Source: Knoellia flava TL1
Lineage (GTDB): Bacteria; Actinomycetota; Actinomycetes; Actinomycetales; Dermatophilaceae
Reading direction: 5' to 3'
NCBI RefSeq assembly: GCF_000768675.1
Contig: NZ_AVPI01000008.1
Location: forward strand, 1 to 64,000
Length of the DNA stretch: 64,000 bases
A program made the position numbers and the translations under genes. Position 1 is the stretch's first letter, and each line of letters opens with the position of its first letter. The notes beneath the pieces were generated by a model. That model was not told the DNA's origin and did no database searches. It saw only the letters and a list, made by a program, of their open reading frames with translations. This document shows, one piece after another, positions 47,760-57,564 of this stretch.

Positions 47760-47811
47760 GTGGATGTGCGCTTCTTTCTGTGGAAAGACGGACAGGAAGG
47801 AGGGGGAAGGC

Positions 47812-48711
47812 TCAGGCCTTCTCGGCCGGGGCGGCCTCGGCGGAGGCGTCGGCCTCGGCCGGAGCGGCCTCGGTGGCGTCCGCGGCGGCGGTCGCGCCGG
47901 CCTCGGGGGCCACGGCCTCGGCGGTCTCGGCAGCAGCCTCGGCGTCGCCACCGAGGAGCTCGCGCTCCCACTCGGCGAGCGGCTCGTCGGCGCCCTCGGT
48001 GTCCGCGGCGGCGTTGCCACCCGAACGCGAGATGAGGCCCTCGGCGACGGCGTCGGCGATGACCCGCGTCAGCAGCGTGACGGAGCGGATCGCGTCGTCG
48101 TTGCCGGGGATCTTGTAGTCGACCTCGTCGGGGTCGCAGTTGGTGTCGAGGATCGCGATGACCGGGAGGCCGAGCTTGCGAGCCTCGTCGACCGCGAGGT
48201 GCTCCTTCTTGGTGTCGACGATCCACACGGCGGACGGCACCTTGGACATGCCGCGGATGCCACCGAGGGTCTTGTCGAGCTTGTCGCGCTCACGCTTGAG
48301 GAGCAGGAGCTCCTTCTTGGTGCGGCCGGAGCCGGCGACGTCGTCGAAGTCGATCTCGTCGAGCTCGACGAGGCGGGTCAGACGCTTGGAGATCGTCTGG
48401 AAGTTGGTGAGCATGCCACCGAGCCAACGGTGGTTCACGTAGGGCATGCCGACGCGCGTCGCCTGTTCGGCGATGGGCTCCTGCGCCTGCTTCTTCGTGC
48501 CGACGAAGAGGATCGAGCCACCGTGGGCGACCGTCTCGCGGACGAACTCGTAGGCGTTGTTGATGTAGGTCACCGACTGCTGCAGGTCGATGATGTAGAT
48601 CCCGTTGCGCTCGGTCATGATGAAGCGCTTCATCTTCGGGTTCCAGCGACGGGTCTGGTGCCCGAAGTGGACGCCGCTCTCGAGGAGCTGGCGCATGGTG
48701 ACGACGGCCAT
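47812..48711 (-). CDS. rpsB: Ribosomal protein S2
   Basis: The 299-residue S2 starts [32 protein letters not shown] and contains [14 protein letters not shown] and the late motif [28 protein letters not shown]. An Ala/Glu-rich C-terminal tail of ~55 residues beyond the S2 core is typical of actinobacterial homologues. The gene is followed by tsf. The 359 bp upstream (48712-49070) contain no gene; I see only two dispersed words (48797, 48993) and presumably the rpsB promoter, which I cannot place firmly. Confidence 0.97.
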   Translation of the reverse strand: MAVVTMRQLLESGVHFGHQTRRWNPKMKRFIMTERNGIYIIDLQQSVTYINNAYEFVRETVAHGGSILFVGTKKQAQEPIAEQATRVGMPYVNHRWLGGMLTNFQTISKRLTRLVELDEIDFDDVAGSGRTKKELLLLKRERDKLDKTLGGIRGMSKVPSAVWIVDTKKEHLAVDEARKLGLPVIAILDTNCDPDEVDYKIPGNDDAIRSVTLLTRVIADAVAEGLISRSGGNAAADTEGADEPLAEWERELLGGDAEAAAETAEAVAPEAGATAAADATEAAPAEADASAEAAPAEKA

Positions 48712-49070
48712 GCCGTGTTCTCCTTGTGCGTGGTTTCAGTTGCGTCGGTGACCCACGGATTGCGGGCACCTGCCTGGCGTCCTGACACACCCCGCCGTAT
48801 GCCGTGTGGCTCCGGACTGTCGTGGTGCGTCCCCGCTTCGTGGTGATCCAGTCAGCGGCGGTGGAACGCGCGAATTTGGTTCCGGGTGCGAGCACACGAA
48901 ACCGCGGTCCATCCTACGGGTGACGAGCAGGGATCGAGAAATCCGGTCGCCCGCACGCACGCGAGTCAAGCGGCCCGCTCGAGGTGGGCGAACGGCATAC
49001 GGGGTGGGTGGGCTGTGCGGGGCGCAGAGCGGGACGCGCTACGGGCCGCGCGGGGCTAGGGTCGTCCCTC

Positions 49071-50339
49071 GTGTCTCGTCTGGGGGAAGTGCTCGCGCCG
49101 TCGCGCCTCGGGCGACCGTTCCGGTGGCTCATGGCGGCGTCGTGGACGAGCAACATCGGTGACGGCATCGCGCTCGCCGCCGGGCCGCTGCTCGTCGCGT
49201 CGCAGACCCGCAACCCCACCCTCGTGGCGATGGCCGCCCTCCTCCAGCGGCTGCCGTGGCTGCTGCTCGGGCTGTGGGCCGGCGCGATCGCGGACCGGCT
49301 CGACCGCGAGCGGATCATCGTCACCGCCAACACCCTGCGCGCCCTCGTCGTCGTGGCCCTGTGCGGGTTCATCGTCAGCGACCACGTGTCGATCGCCGTC
49401 GTCCTCGTGACGATGTGCCTCTACGGCGTGTGCGAGGTCTTCGCCGACTCCACGGCCGGCACGCTCCTCCCCATGCTCGTCCGGCGCGACGACCTGCGGA
49501 CCGGGCAGGTGCGCCTCCAGGCGGGCTTCCTCACCGCCAACCAGCTCGTCGGGCCGCCGATCGGGGCCTTCCTCTTCGCCGCGGGCATGGCGTGGCCCTT
49601 CGTCACCCAGGTGCTGCTCGTCGTCCTCGCCATCGGGCTCGTGGCGCGGGTGGACCTCCCCCGCGGTGGTGTCCGCGGCGCCGTGGACACCCACGTCCGG
49701 GCCGACATCCGCGAGGGGCTGCGGTGGATCCGCCACCACGCCGCCATGCGCACGCTCGCGCTCGTCATCCTCACGTTCAACGTCACGTGGGGCGCGGCGT
49801 GGTCGGTGCTCGTGCTCTACTCGCTCGACCACCTCGACATGGGCGAGGTCGGCTTCGGCCTGCTGACGACCGCGAGCGCCGTCGGGGGCGTGATCGCCAC
49901 GCTGTCGTTCGACCGGATCTCGAGCAGGTTCTCGCTCGCGCTGCTCATGAAGGTCTGCCTGCTCGCCGAGGTCCTCACCCACCTCGCGCTCGCGCTGACG
50001 AGCACCGGCTGGGTGGCCATCGTCATCATGTTCGTCTTCGGCGCCTATGCGTTCACGTGGGGCACGGTGAGCAACACGGTGCGGCAGCGTGCCGTGCCCA
50101 CGGCCTACCAGGGGCGGGTCGGGTCGGTCTACATGACCGGGCTGTTCCTCGGCCTGGTCATCGGGCAGGCGATCGGTGGACCCATCGCCGAGCAGTGGGG
50201 GCTCACCGGACCGTTCTGGTTCGCCTTCGCCGGCACGGCCGTGATGCTGGCCCTCGTCTGGCGGCAGCTCGACTCGATCGCACACGCCGGCGACGACGAC
50301 CCCGATGCCGAGTTCTGCGACGAGTCGGGGGTTGTGTGA
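49071..50339 (+). CDS. MFS transporter, MFS_3 (enterobactin exporter-like) family
   Basis: The 422-residue transporter has twelve predicted helices. The loop motif GLWAGAIADRLDRERIIVTANTLRALVV (MFS motif A region) and the ADSTAGTLLPMLV segment place it in the EntS/MFS_3 group of drug or siderophore exporters. The substrate is unknown. GTG 49071 is the start; an upstream extension would be Gly/Arg-rich junk. It is followed by nested inverted repeats that overlap its last codons. Confidence 0.85.
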   Translation: MSRLGEVLAPSRLGRPFRWLMAASWTSNIGDGIALAAGPLLVASQTRNPTLVAMAALLQRLPWLLLGLWAGAIADRLDRERIIVTANTLRALVVVALCGFIVSDHVSIAVVLVTMCLYGVCEVFADSTAGTLLPMLVRRDDLRTGQVRLQAGFLTANQLVGPPIGAFLFAAGMAWPFVTQVLLVVLAIGLVARVDLPRGGVRGAVDTHVRADIREGLRWIRHHAAMRTLALVILTFNVTWGAAWSVLVLYSLDHLDMGEVGFGLLTTASAVGGVIATLSFDRISSRFSLALLMKVCLLAEVLTHLALALTSTGWVAIVIMFVFGAYAFTWGTVSNTVRQRAVPTAYQGRVGSVYMTGLFLGLVIGQAIGGPIAEQWGLTGPFWFAFAGTAVMLALVWRQLDSIAHAGDDDPDAEFCDESGVV

Positions 50340-50392
50340 CGAGTCGGGGATCCCGCGGCCCCCGACTCGTCACCGGAGGCCCGACTCGTCGC
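50317..50392. terminator. Four copies of GACGAGTCGGG as nested inverted repeats
   Basis: Copies at 50317-50330 and 50336-50349 are complementary to copies at 50360-50373 and 50380-50392. The inner pair forms a perfect 14-bp stem with a 10-nt loop, and the outer pair adds 13 bp. The first copy encodes the last residues (DESG) of the MFS protein. The element sits between convergent genes and presumably terminates both. The duplication of each arm is unusual. Confidence 0.75.
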
Positions 50393-50413
50393 GCGACCCT
50401 GCCCGATCGGTCG

Positions 50414-51109
50414 TCACAGGTGCTTGAGCGCCTCACGCCGGCTCAGGCCGGACATACGGTCGGAGTGCCGGTCGACGAGGGCCCGGACCCACACCGGGTC
50501 GGTCCGGGCGTACTGACGCAGGGCCCACCCGATCGCCTTGCGGACGAAGAACTCACGGTCGTCGAGGTTGACCTCGATGACCGACGCGAGCAGGTCGGTG
50601 TCGGTACGCTCGCGGTGCCGCAGCTGGCTGATGATGGCCGACCGTCGCAGCCAGAGGTCGTCGCGCTCGGCCCAGTCGCGCATCCGCAGGCCCTCCCCCT
50701 CGGGGTCGACGAGCAGCACCTCGCCGACGACGTTGGACAGCTCGTCGACGACGTCCCACCACGCGCCGGTGACGACCAGCTCCTCGACAAGGGGCATGAG
50801 GTCGGGGTCGCGCCACGCGCGGTAGGCACGGTGGCGGAGGAGGTCGAGGGCGGCATACCTCTCCTCGCGGAAGCGCGCGTCGTCCCAGAGGGTGCGGACG
50901 GCGCGCTCGAGCTCGGCGCGCGTCTCGAGCCTCAGGCCCGGGTCGGCGAGCAGCGGGCGCACGATCTCGCGGCGCCGCGGCGAGGTGAGACCGAGGAAGG
51001 GCATCGCGCTCTTCATGTAGCGCTGTTGCCCCGCCGCCCGCTCGGGGTCGGCGCCGGTGCGCAGGGCGGCGCGCAGGGCGTCTACGAGCTCGGGTCCCGG
51101 GTCGGTCAT
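50414..51109 (-). CDS. AlkD-like DNA alkylation repair protein
   Basis: The 231-residue HEAT-like repeat protein resembles AlkD, a glycosylase excising 3- and 7-alkylpurines. It has YMKSAMPFLGLTSPRRREIVRPLL, the conserved Trp/Asp face WWDVVDELSNVVGEVLL, LWLRRSAIISQL, and DREFFVRKAIGWALRQYARTDP. ATG 51109 is the start, divergent from the aminotransferase gene with 44 bp between them. Confidence 0.93.
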   Translation of the reverse strand: MTDPGPELVDALRAALRTGADPERAAGQQRYMKSAMPFLGLTSPRRREIVRPLLADPGLRLETRAELERAVRTLWDDARFREERYAALDLLRHRAYRAWRDPDLMPLVEELVVTGAWWDVVDELSNVVGEVLLVDPEGEGLRMRDWAERDDLWLRRSAIISQLRHRERTDTDLLASVIEVNLDDREFFVRKAIGWALRQYARTDPVWVRALVDRHSDRMSGLSRREALKHL

Positions 51110-51153
51110 GTCGCCGAGCGTAGGGCCGACCCCTGACGGCTAGCCTGCGAGAC

Positions 51154-52314
51154 ATGGACTCGCCTCTCGTGCACCGCATGCAGGGCTTCGGCTCGACGAT
51201 CTTCGCGGAGATGTCGGCTCTCGCGCACGAGCACGGGGCCCTCAACCTCGGCCAGGGCTTCCCCGACACCGACGGGCCGCAGGAGGTGCTGGACGCGGCG
51301 AAGGCTGCCATCGACGGCGGCCGCAACCAGTACCCGCCGGGCGCCGGTGTCCCCGAGCTGCTCGACGCGGTCGCCGCCCACCAGAAACGCTTCTACGGGC
51401 TCGACCTCGACGCGCGTCGGGAGGTCCTCGTCACCGTCGGTGCGACCGAGGCCATCGCCGCGACGGTCCTCGCGCTCTGCGAGCCGGGAGACGAGGTCGT
51501 CACCTTCGAGCCCTACTACGACTCGTATGCCGCGTCCATCGCCCTCGCGGGCGCCACGCGCCGGACATCGGTGCTGCGGTTCCCCGACTTCGCGGTCGAC
51601 GAGGAGTCGCTGCGGGCGGCCTTCTCGTCGCGGACCCGGCTCGTCCTGCTCAACACACCGCACAACCCGACCGGCAAGGTCTTCACCCGCGCGGAGCTCG
51701 ACCTCATCTGCACCTTGGCGCGCGAGCACGACGCGTGGGTCGTCACCGACGAGGTCTACGAGCACCTCGTCTTCGACGGCGTCGAGCACGTGCCGGTCGC
51801 GACGCTGCCGGGGATGTGGGAGCGAACGCTGACGATCTCGTCCGCAGGCAAGACGTTCTCGACGACCGGGTGGAAGGTCGGCTGGGTCACCGGCCCCGCC
51901 GAGGCGGTCGCGGCGGTGCGCACGGTCAAGCAGTTCCTCACCTACGTCGGCTCCGGCCCCTTCCAGCCTGCGGTCGCGGTGGGGCTGGGCCTGCCCGACG
52001 ACGTGTATGCCGGCCTCTCGCGTTCGCTGCAGGGCAAGCGCGACCTGCTCGTCACGGCGCTGCGCGACATCGGTCTCTCGGTGGCGGTGCCCTCGGGGAC
52101 CTACTTCGTCGTCGCCGACGCAGCGCCGCTAGGTGCCACCGACGCCCTCGCGTTCTGCCGCGAGCTGCCGGCGCGTGCCGGTGTCGCCGCCGTGCCCGTC
52201 TCGGTCTTCCACGACGACGTCGGCGCGGCGCGCACCCTCGTGCGGTTCGCGTTCTGCAAGCAGGACGACGTGCTGCGTGAAGCCGCCGTGCGGCTGTCGG
52301 CACTGCGCGCCTGA
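51154..52314 (+). CDS. Class I PLP aminotransferase (DapC/KAT-like)
   Basis: The 386-residue fold-type I aminotransferase has LNLGQGFPDTDGP, the cofactor loop VTVGATEAIAATVLAL, NTPHNPTGKVFTRAEL, DEVYEHLVFDG and the Schiff-base Lys in ISSAGKTFSTTGWKVGW. It ends with an Arg in RFAFCKQ. The closest functional groups are N-succinyldiaminopimelate aminotransferase and kynurenine/methionine aminotransferases; sequence alone does not choose between them. It stands alone on the + strand. Confidence 0.88.
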   Translation: MDSPLVHRMQGFGSTIFAEMSALAHEHGALNLGQGFPDTDGPQEVLDAAKAAIDGGRNQYPPGAGVPELLDAVAAHQKRFYGLDLDARREVLVTVGATEAIAATVLALCEPGDEVVTFEPYYDSYAASIALAGATRRTSVLRFPDFAVDEESLRAAFSSRTRLVLLNTPHNPTGKVFTRAELDLICTLAREHDAWVVTDEVYEHLVFDGVEHVPVATLPGMWERTLTISSAGKTFSTTGWKVGWVTGPAEAVAAVRTVKQFLTYVGSGPFQPAVAVGLGLPDDVYAGLSRSLQGKRDLLVTALRDIGLSVAVPSGTYFVVADAAPLGATDALAFCRELPARAGVAAVPVSVFHDDVGAARTLVRFAFCKQDDVLREAAVRLSALRA

Positions 52315-52323
52315 CCTGCGTCC

Positions 52324-53157
52324 CTACCGGCGACGCAGACGTCTGGCGGCTGCTCTCTGCTGGACGCGGCTGAGCCGCACGACGAGGGGTACGGCCCGCA
52401 TGGCCAGGCCCGGAAAGAGGTCGAAGAGCCGGACCTCCACGCCGCGCCACCGGGGCAGGGCGAGCACCGGTCGGGGCCGGTCGACCAGCGCGAGGACCGC
52501 ATCGGCGACGTCGGTCGGCTGGAGCAGCTGCCCCGAGAACGACATGGAGGCACTCGGGTCGTCCAGCCGGTCGTGGAGCATCGGCGTCCACATGCCGTCC
52601 GGGCAGAGGCAGCTGATGTGGATGTCGCGCTCCCCCGCTGCGCGGAGGTCGGCCAGCGTCGAGGTGCTCAGGCCCACGACGGCGTGCTTGGTCGCGGCGT
52701 AGACGCCTTCGCCGGGTACCGACACGAGGCCGGCGAGCGAGGCGACGTTGATGATGTGCCCGCGGTGGGCCGGTCGCATCACCTCGAGCGCCGCGACGGT
52801 GCCGTGCATCGTGCCCAGGGCATTGACCTCGAACATGAACCGGCGCTGCGCGTCGTCCTGGTCCCACACCGGGCCGGTGACGAGGATCCCGGCGTTGTTG
52901 ACCCACAGCGTGACGGACCCGGCCCGCTCGACCGCGACCCGCGCGACGTCCCGGGCCGCGTCCTGGTCGCGGACGTCGAGCCGACGTCCCGTCGCCCTGC
53001 CACCGCGGCGGGTGATCTCGGCCGCGGTGTCCTGAGCGGCCGCCTCGTCGACGTCGGTGACGATCACGTGGAACCCCGCGGCACCGAGACGGACGGCGAC
53101 CTCCTTGCCGAGCCCTCTGCCGGCACCGGTGACCACGGCGCCACCGTGGAGGCTCAC
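52324..53157 (-). CDS. Short-chain dehydrogenase/reductase
   Basis: The 277-residue classical SDR has TGAGRGLG, NNAG in WVNNAGIL, the catalytic Ser in INVASLAGL and Y-x-x-x-K in YAATKHAVVG. The C-terminus after ~230 is basic and hydrophobic (LAMRAVPLVVRLSRVQQRAAARRLRRR), suggesting membrane association. The GTG start overlaps the stop of the FMO gene by 4 bp (GTGA), so the two enzymes are coupled and may act in sequence on one substrate. Confidence 0.92.
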   Translation of the reverse strand: MSLHGGAVVTGAGRGLGKEVAVRLGAAGFHVIVTDVDEAAAQDTAAEITRRGGRATGRRLDVRDQDAARDVARVAVERAGSVTLWVNNAGILVTGPVWDQDDAQRRFMFEVNALGTMHGTVAALEVMRPAHRGHIINVASLAGLVSVPGEGVYAATKHAVVGLSTSTLADLRAAGERDIHISCLCPDGMWTPMLHDRLDDPSASMSFSGQLLQPTDVADAVLALVDRPRPVLALPRWRGVEVRLFDLFPGLAMRAVPLVVRLSRVQQRAAARRLRRR

Positions 53158-54584
53158 GAACGCGCCTCCGACGCGTCGTGCGCGACCCCGGGCCCGGGGG
53201 CGGACGGCATACGGCGCCGGGCTGCGCGGGCAGCACCACGGCGACGCTCGCGCTCGAGGTCCCACAGGTAGTGGTCGAAGTCGACCTCCATCGTGTGGCG
53301 CGGCGAGGCGTAGAACTGTCGCCGGTTGCGTTCGTGCTCGGCCGCCATCTGGCGCCGCACCTCGTCGACGGGCGGCGGCGCGTAGCGGCCGGCGAGCATC
53401 TGGGCGACCCACGTGCCCTGCGCCTCGGCGAGCGGCATGACCGCACCCACCGGCTGGAGGAGTCCGATGAAGAAGAGACCGGGCAGGTCGGGGTGGACGG
53501 TGCGCTTCCACAGGGGCAGGTCGTTGTCGTCGGCGGAGACGAGCGAGGCGTCGAGGAAGGGGAAGGTCACTCGGTAGCCCGTGGCCCACACCACGAGGTC
53601 GGCGGGTGCGCTCGAGCCGTCGACGAAGACGACCCGGTCGCCGTCGAGGCGCTCGATGCCCGGCTTCGGTGTGACGGCGCCCGAGCGCAGCGCGGCGCGG
53701 ATGCCCTCGGACTGGACCGGGTGCGACTGGCCGGGCTTGTGGGCGGGCTGGGGCAGGCCCAGCCGCGCGACATTGCCGGACGTCAGGGCGCCCAGCCGCA
53801 GCCGCAGGGCGGTCGCCCACCACGGCAGCCAGCCCGGCAGCGCGACCTGGTCGGACGGGCGTCCGAGGGTGAACTTGCGCAGCACCCACTGGCCCCGCCG
53901 CTGCGAGAGCACCGTCGAGCGGGCGACGCGGCCGGCCTCGACGGCGATGTCGAGCGCCGAGTTGCCCGAGCCGACGACGACGATGTCGCGTCCCTCGAGC
54001 TGGGCTGCGGAGCGGTAGTCGTGCGCGTGGATCTGCTCGCCGGCGAAGGTGCCGGGATAGGCGGGTTCGGGCCAGCGGGGGTCCCAGTGGTGCCCGTTGG
54101 CGACGAGGACGGCGTCATAGGTCCGGGTCTCGCGACCGGCCGGGCCCTCGACGGTCACCAACCACGTGTCGTCGGGTGCGGGCGTGACGTCGGTGACGGT
54201 CGTGTCGAACGCGATGCGGTCGCGCAGGGCGAAGTGGTCGACGTAGGCCTCGAAGTAGGCGGCGACCTGGTCGTGGCGTGCGTATGCGGGGTAGTCGGCG
54301 GGCATCGGGAAGTCGGAGTAGGCCATCCGCGGGCACGAGGTGTTGATCTCGAGCGTGTCGTAGCAGGCCGACTGGCCGTTGGGGTTGTCGAGAACCCAGT
54401 TGCCGCCGACGACGCTGCCCTGCTCGAAGCAGTCGAAGGGGACCCCGGCCTGCGCGAGCGCCTTCACGGCCGCGATGCCGGAGGAGCCGGCGCCGACGAC
54501 GCAGGCCCGTGGCAGTGTCGGGTCGACCGGGACGGGCGAGGTGACGGCCGGCGCGCGGTGGCGCTGCTTCACGGAGTAGGCCAT
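53154..54584 (-). CDS. Flavin-containing monooxygenase
   Basis: The 476-residue NAD(P)H/FAD monooxygenase has VVGAGSSGIAAVKAL (FAD), the FMO fingerprint FAGEQIHAHDY, VVVGSGNSALDIAVEAG (NADPH) and a C-terminal ATGYRVTFPFLD. Such enzymes oxygenate soft nucleophiles or ketones. The substrate is unknown. It is the first gene of a two-gene unit with an SDR, a pairing seen in ketone or alkane degradation, but no other pathway gene is nearby. Confidence 0.9.
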   Translation of the reverse strand: MAYSVKQRHRAPAVTSPVPVDPTLPRACVVGAGSSGIAAVKALAQAGVPFDCFEQGSVVGGNWVLDNPNGQSACYDTLEINTSCPRMAYSDFPMPADYPAYARHDQVAAYFEAYVDHFALRDRIAFDTTVTDVTPAPDDTWLVTVEGPAGRETRTYDAVLVANGHHWDPRWPEPAYPGTFAGEQIHAHDYRSAAQLEGRDIVVVGSGNSALDIAVEAGRVARSTVLSQRRGQWVLRKFTLGRPSDQVALPGWLPWWATALRLRLGALTSGNVARLGLPQPAHKPGQSHPVQSEGIRAALRSGAVTPKPGIERLDGDRVVFVDGSSAPADLVVWATGYRVTFPFLDASLVSADDNDLPLWKRTVHPDLPGLFFIGLLQPVGAVMPLAEAQGTWVAQMLAGRYAPPPVDEVRRQMAAEHERNRRQFYASPRHTMEVDFDHYLWDLERERRRGAARAARRRMPSAPGPGVAHDASEARS

Positions 54585-54780
54585 GGCGGCGATTCTGGCA
54601 GCGCGGGTGGGCCTGGCCGGCGTGGCGGGGACGTTGGGTGCGCCACGCTCCGCCCAAGCGGCTCGTCCGGCTCGCCCCCGCTCGTCGGCTCGTCAACAGC
54701 GCCCGGTTCCGGTGGCGGTCGTCCACAGCTTGCGCGGGTGCGGGTGGCTACCGGGCCGGGGTGGGGCCGATGCTCGAGCC

Positions 54781-55365
54781 ATGTCGACCTCGTCAGCCGT
54801 CCGCCGCGCCCTTGCCGTCCTCGGTGTCGCCGGCAGCGTCCTGCCGGGGGTGGCGCCTCCCCCGCCGCCCACCCTCGTGGCCCCTAGTCCTGGGGCCGGG
54901 ACGCCGGCGGTCGCCCTGCCGCTCAGGTCGCTCGACGTGGACGACCTACGGCGGACCTGGGCGTGGCCGCTGCAGCCGAGGCCTGCGGTGAGGTCACGCT
55001 TCGTGGCGCCCGCCTCGACGTGGGGCGCGGGACATCGGGGTCTCGACCTCGCCGCCAGCGCGGGCCAGCAGGTGCTCGCCGTCGACGACGGCCTCGTCAC
55101 CCACGCCGGCGTGGTCGCGGGCCGGGGCACCGTGAGCGTGACCCATGCCAGCGGGTTGCGCAGCACCTACGAGCCGGTGGACGGGGCCGTCACGGTCGGC
55201 GCCCGTGTCGGTCGCGGTGCGGTGCTCGGCATCGTCACCGGCCGGACGCACTGCGGCGGCGCCTGCTTGCACCTGGGAGCAGTGCGCGGCGCCGGCTACG
55301 TCGACCCGAGACCCCTGCTCGAAGGTGGCGCGGTCATCCTGCTGCCCCTCGGCGGGCGCCGCTGA
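54781..55365 (+). CDS. M23-family murein endopeptidase-like protein
   Basis: The 194-residue secreted protein has a hydrophobic signal (AVLGVAGSVLPGVA), a Pro-rich linker and an M23/LytM domain with zinc ligands in GAGHRGLDLAA (H-x3-D) and the C-terminal HLG of CLHLGAVRG. The central substrate loop GTVSVTHASGLRSTYEPV is present. M23 genes occupy this place near rpsB and xerC in many actinobacteria. It probably trims peptidoglycan. ATG 54781 is the start; the 196 bp upstream contain no other gene. Confidence 0.88.
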   Translation: MSTSSAVRRALAVLGVAGSVLPGVAPPPPPTLVAPSPGAGTPAVALPLRSLDVDDLRRTWAWPLQPRPAVRSRFVAPASTWGAGHRGLDLAASAGQQVLAVDDGLVTHAGVVAGRGTVSVTHASGLRSTYEPVDGAVTVGARVGRGAVLGIVTGRTHCGGACLHLGAVRGAGYVDPRPLLEGGAVILLPLGGRR

Positions 55366-55370
55366 CTGCC

Positions 55371-56534
55371 TCAGGGCAGGGTCGGCCACGCGTTCGGCCG
55401 GCACCCGTCGAGCCCCTTGGACTGCTGGAGCATGATCGGCGCCAGCTCGTCGTCCCCGGGGCAGTCGACGTGACCGTGGTAGAGACCGTGGCCGATCTCG
55501 TGGTTGACCATGTACTGCCGGTATGCCGGGAGCGCACCCTCGTAGCCCGCGACGCCGAGCGTCCAGCGAGCCGTGTTGAGGACGACCCTGCGCAGGTTGA
55601 AGCAGGACACCTTGCCGTTGGTCCGCAGCGGCTTGCACAGCGCGTCCGTCATCGTCGGGCTCGCCAGGACGATGGTGATGTCGACCTCTCCCCGGGACAC
55701 CGCGTCGGCGTCCACGGCCCGGAACCGCACGCGGTCCTTGGTCTGCCAGCCTCGGGCGTCGCCGAGGGTCGTCGAGACGATGTTGGCGGCCTCCTGCGCG
55801 TCGACGCCCGCGCCGTCCTCGACCTCGAACGCCACGCGGATCGTGCGGGTGGGGTTGACGGTGGGTGCGGCGATGGCGGGAAGGGCGACGGGGACGCGCT
55901 TGCCCGACCCGGCCCTCGGCACGGCGCCGGCGGAGGAGGGCGCGACCGTCGGCTCCGGCGGGAGGTCCTCGGCCGCCGGGACGGGATCGGACCCGGAGCC
56001 CGCGACGGACGCAGCGAGGTCGGCCGTCTTCCGCACCGGGCTGCTCGACTCCTCACTGGGCCACAGCGTCCAGAGCGCGAGCGCGACGAGCGAGGCCATG
56101 GCGAGGGCAGCGACCGCCCGCCGCCGCGCGATGGTCGTCGTGGAGGCCCGCCGGCGCCGGGCCCGGTCGGGGGTCGCACGCCGGGCCGCACGGCGGGTCT
56201 CCGCCGCGGACTCCGGAGGCACCATCTCCACGGCGGTCCGTCGCTGCTCGGGCACACTCCTGCGGACGCCGTCGTGCACCATGCGACGACGGTCGGCGCG
56301 TGTCGCCGCTTCCTCATGGTGCTCGGGCTGCCCCTGGTGTGCGCCGGCACGTCCCGGGGCCCTGCCGTCGTGACGCCCCGAGTCGTGCCGGGCGGCCCGC
56401 CGAGCAGCGGACCGTCGCTGGTCCTCCGCGACGCGGCGCAGGTCGGCACGGCGCGTGGGAGCACCCTCCTCGCGGGGAGCGGCGCCCGGTCGCGGCTCGC
56501 TCACCCAGTCGGGGAGGTCGATGTCCTCAGGCAC
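55371..56534 (-). CDS. DUF3152 zincin-like membrane protein
   Basis: The ~387-residue protein has a long Arg/Glu-rich cytoplasmic region, one membrane helix ([19 protein letters not shown]) and an extracytoplasmic DUF3152 domain with the zincin motif [12 protein letters not shown] (HExxH followed by two further His). It therefore looks like a metallopeptidase, though none of the family has a firm substrate. GTG 56534 ([10 protein letters not shown]) is preferred to ATG 56582, which would overlap xerC by 56 bp; the chosen start overlaps by 8. Confidence 0.85.
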   Translation of the reverse strand: MPEDIDLPDWVSEPRPGAAPREEGAPTRRADLRRVAEDQRRSAARRAARHDSGRHDGRAPGRAGAHQGQPEHHEEAATRADRRRMVHDGVRRSVPEQRRTAVEMVPPESAAETRRAARRATPDRARRRRASTTTIARRRAVAALAMASLVALALWTLWPSEESSSPVRKTADLAASVAGSGSDPVPAAEDLPPEPTVAPSSAGAVPRAGSGKRVPVALPAIAAPTVNPTRTIRVAFEVEDGAGVDAQEAANIVSTTLGDARGWQTKDRVRFRAVDADAVSRGEVDITIVLASPTMTDALCKPLRTNGKVSCFNLRRVVLNTARWTLGVAGYEGALPAYRQYMVNHEIGHGLYHGHVDCPGDDELAPIMLQQSKGLDGCRPNAWPTLP

Positions 56535-57468
56535 GGGGGTGCGCCTGCGCGTACGACGCGGTGAGTCGTTCGATGGAAACATGCGTGTAGATCTGGGTCG
56601 TCGAGAGTGAGGCGTGACCCAGCAGCTCCTGCACCATCCGGAGGTCCGCCCCGCCCTCGAGGAGGTGGGTCGCCGCGCTGTGGCGGAGCCCATGGGGCCC
56701 CAGGTCCGGCGCGTCTGGAACGTGGGTCAACATGTCGTGCACGAGGGTACGCACCTGGCGGGCGTCGAGTCGCCCACCCCTCCGCCCGAGGAAGAGAGCT
56801 GCGCCACTTCTGGTCGTGACGAGACGCGGACGACCGCGCTCGCGCCAGTCGGTCAGTGCCGCGGCAGCGGGCCGACCGAAGGGAACGCGACGTTCCTTGT
56901 CGCCCTTGCCGATGACTCGGATCACGCCGGCCTCGTCGTCGACGTCGTCGACATCGAGGCCCGTGAGCTCACCCACCCGCACTCCCGTGGCGTAGAGCAG
57001 CTCGAGGACCGCGCGGTCGCGCAGGTGCACCGGGTCGCCGTCGTCCGCGGCCACCGTGGCCACGTCGAGGAGTCCCGCCGCGTGGTCCTTCGCGAGCACG
57101 GGCGGCAGGGTGCGATGACGCTTGGGCGCCACGAGGCGCAGCGACGGGTCGGCGTCGACATGACCCTCCCGGACCGCCCAGGCGAAGAAGGTCCGCATCG
57201 TGGCCGACCGTCTGGCGAGGGTCGTCCTGGCGGCGCCACCCGACGCCAGCGCACCCAGCCACTCGCGCAGGTCGGCGAGCCGAACGGCGGTCAACGGTGT
57301 CTCGGGCGGCGGGTGCTCCTCGGTCACGGCCCCGTCGACGTGGGCGAAGAACTCGCGCAGGTCCCCGAGGTAGGCCCGGATGGTGTGGGGGGAGCGTCCC
57401 CGCTCAGCGCGCAGGTGACGCTCGAAGGCGTCGACCGTGGCCTGGCGGCTGAGACTCACACCCAGCAC
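56527..57468 (-). CDS. xerC: Tyrosine recombinase XerC
   Basis: The ~313-residue recombinase has an N-terminal SAM-like domain ([17 protein letters not shown]) and the full catalytic set: Arg in TGVRVGEL, Lys in [11 protein letters not shown], His-Arg in [15 protein letters not shown], His in LGHASL, and Tyr in STTQIYTHV. It resolves chromosome dimers with XerD at dif. GTG 57468 is chosen; a TTG at 57495 would add nine residues. It stands in the conserved dprA-xerC order. Confidence 0.95.
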   Translation of the reverse strand: MLGVSLSRQATVDAFERHLRAERGRSPHTIRAYLGDLREFFAHVDGAVTEEHPPPETPLTAVRLADLREWLGALASGGAARTTLARRSATMRTFFAWAVREGHVDADPSLRLVAPKRHRTLPPVLAKDHAAGLLDVATVAADDGDPVHLRDRAVLELLYATGVRVGELTGLDVDDVDDEAGVIRVIGKGDKERRVPFGRPAAAALTDWRERGRPRLVTTRSGAALFLGRRGGRLDARQVRTLVHDMLTHVPDAPDLGPHGLRHSAATHLLEGGADLRMVQELLGHASLSTTQIYTHVSIERLTASYAQAHPRA

Positions 57469-57564
57469 CGTCTCATCACCCGCGGGCGCGATCAAACACC
57501 GGTGCGGCGGGTCAGTCGTGTCCTGTCGAGCCGCGCCGCGAGGGCGCAGCCTGGCCGCGGCGCG

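Noticed and set aside
48712-49070. Promoter or ribosomal-protein leader upstream of rpsB
   Set aside because: A TAGGAT-like hexamer is present on the minus strand near 48913-48918 but without a convincing -35 element or structured leader.
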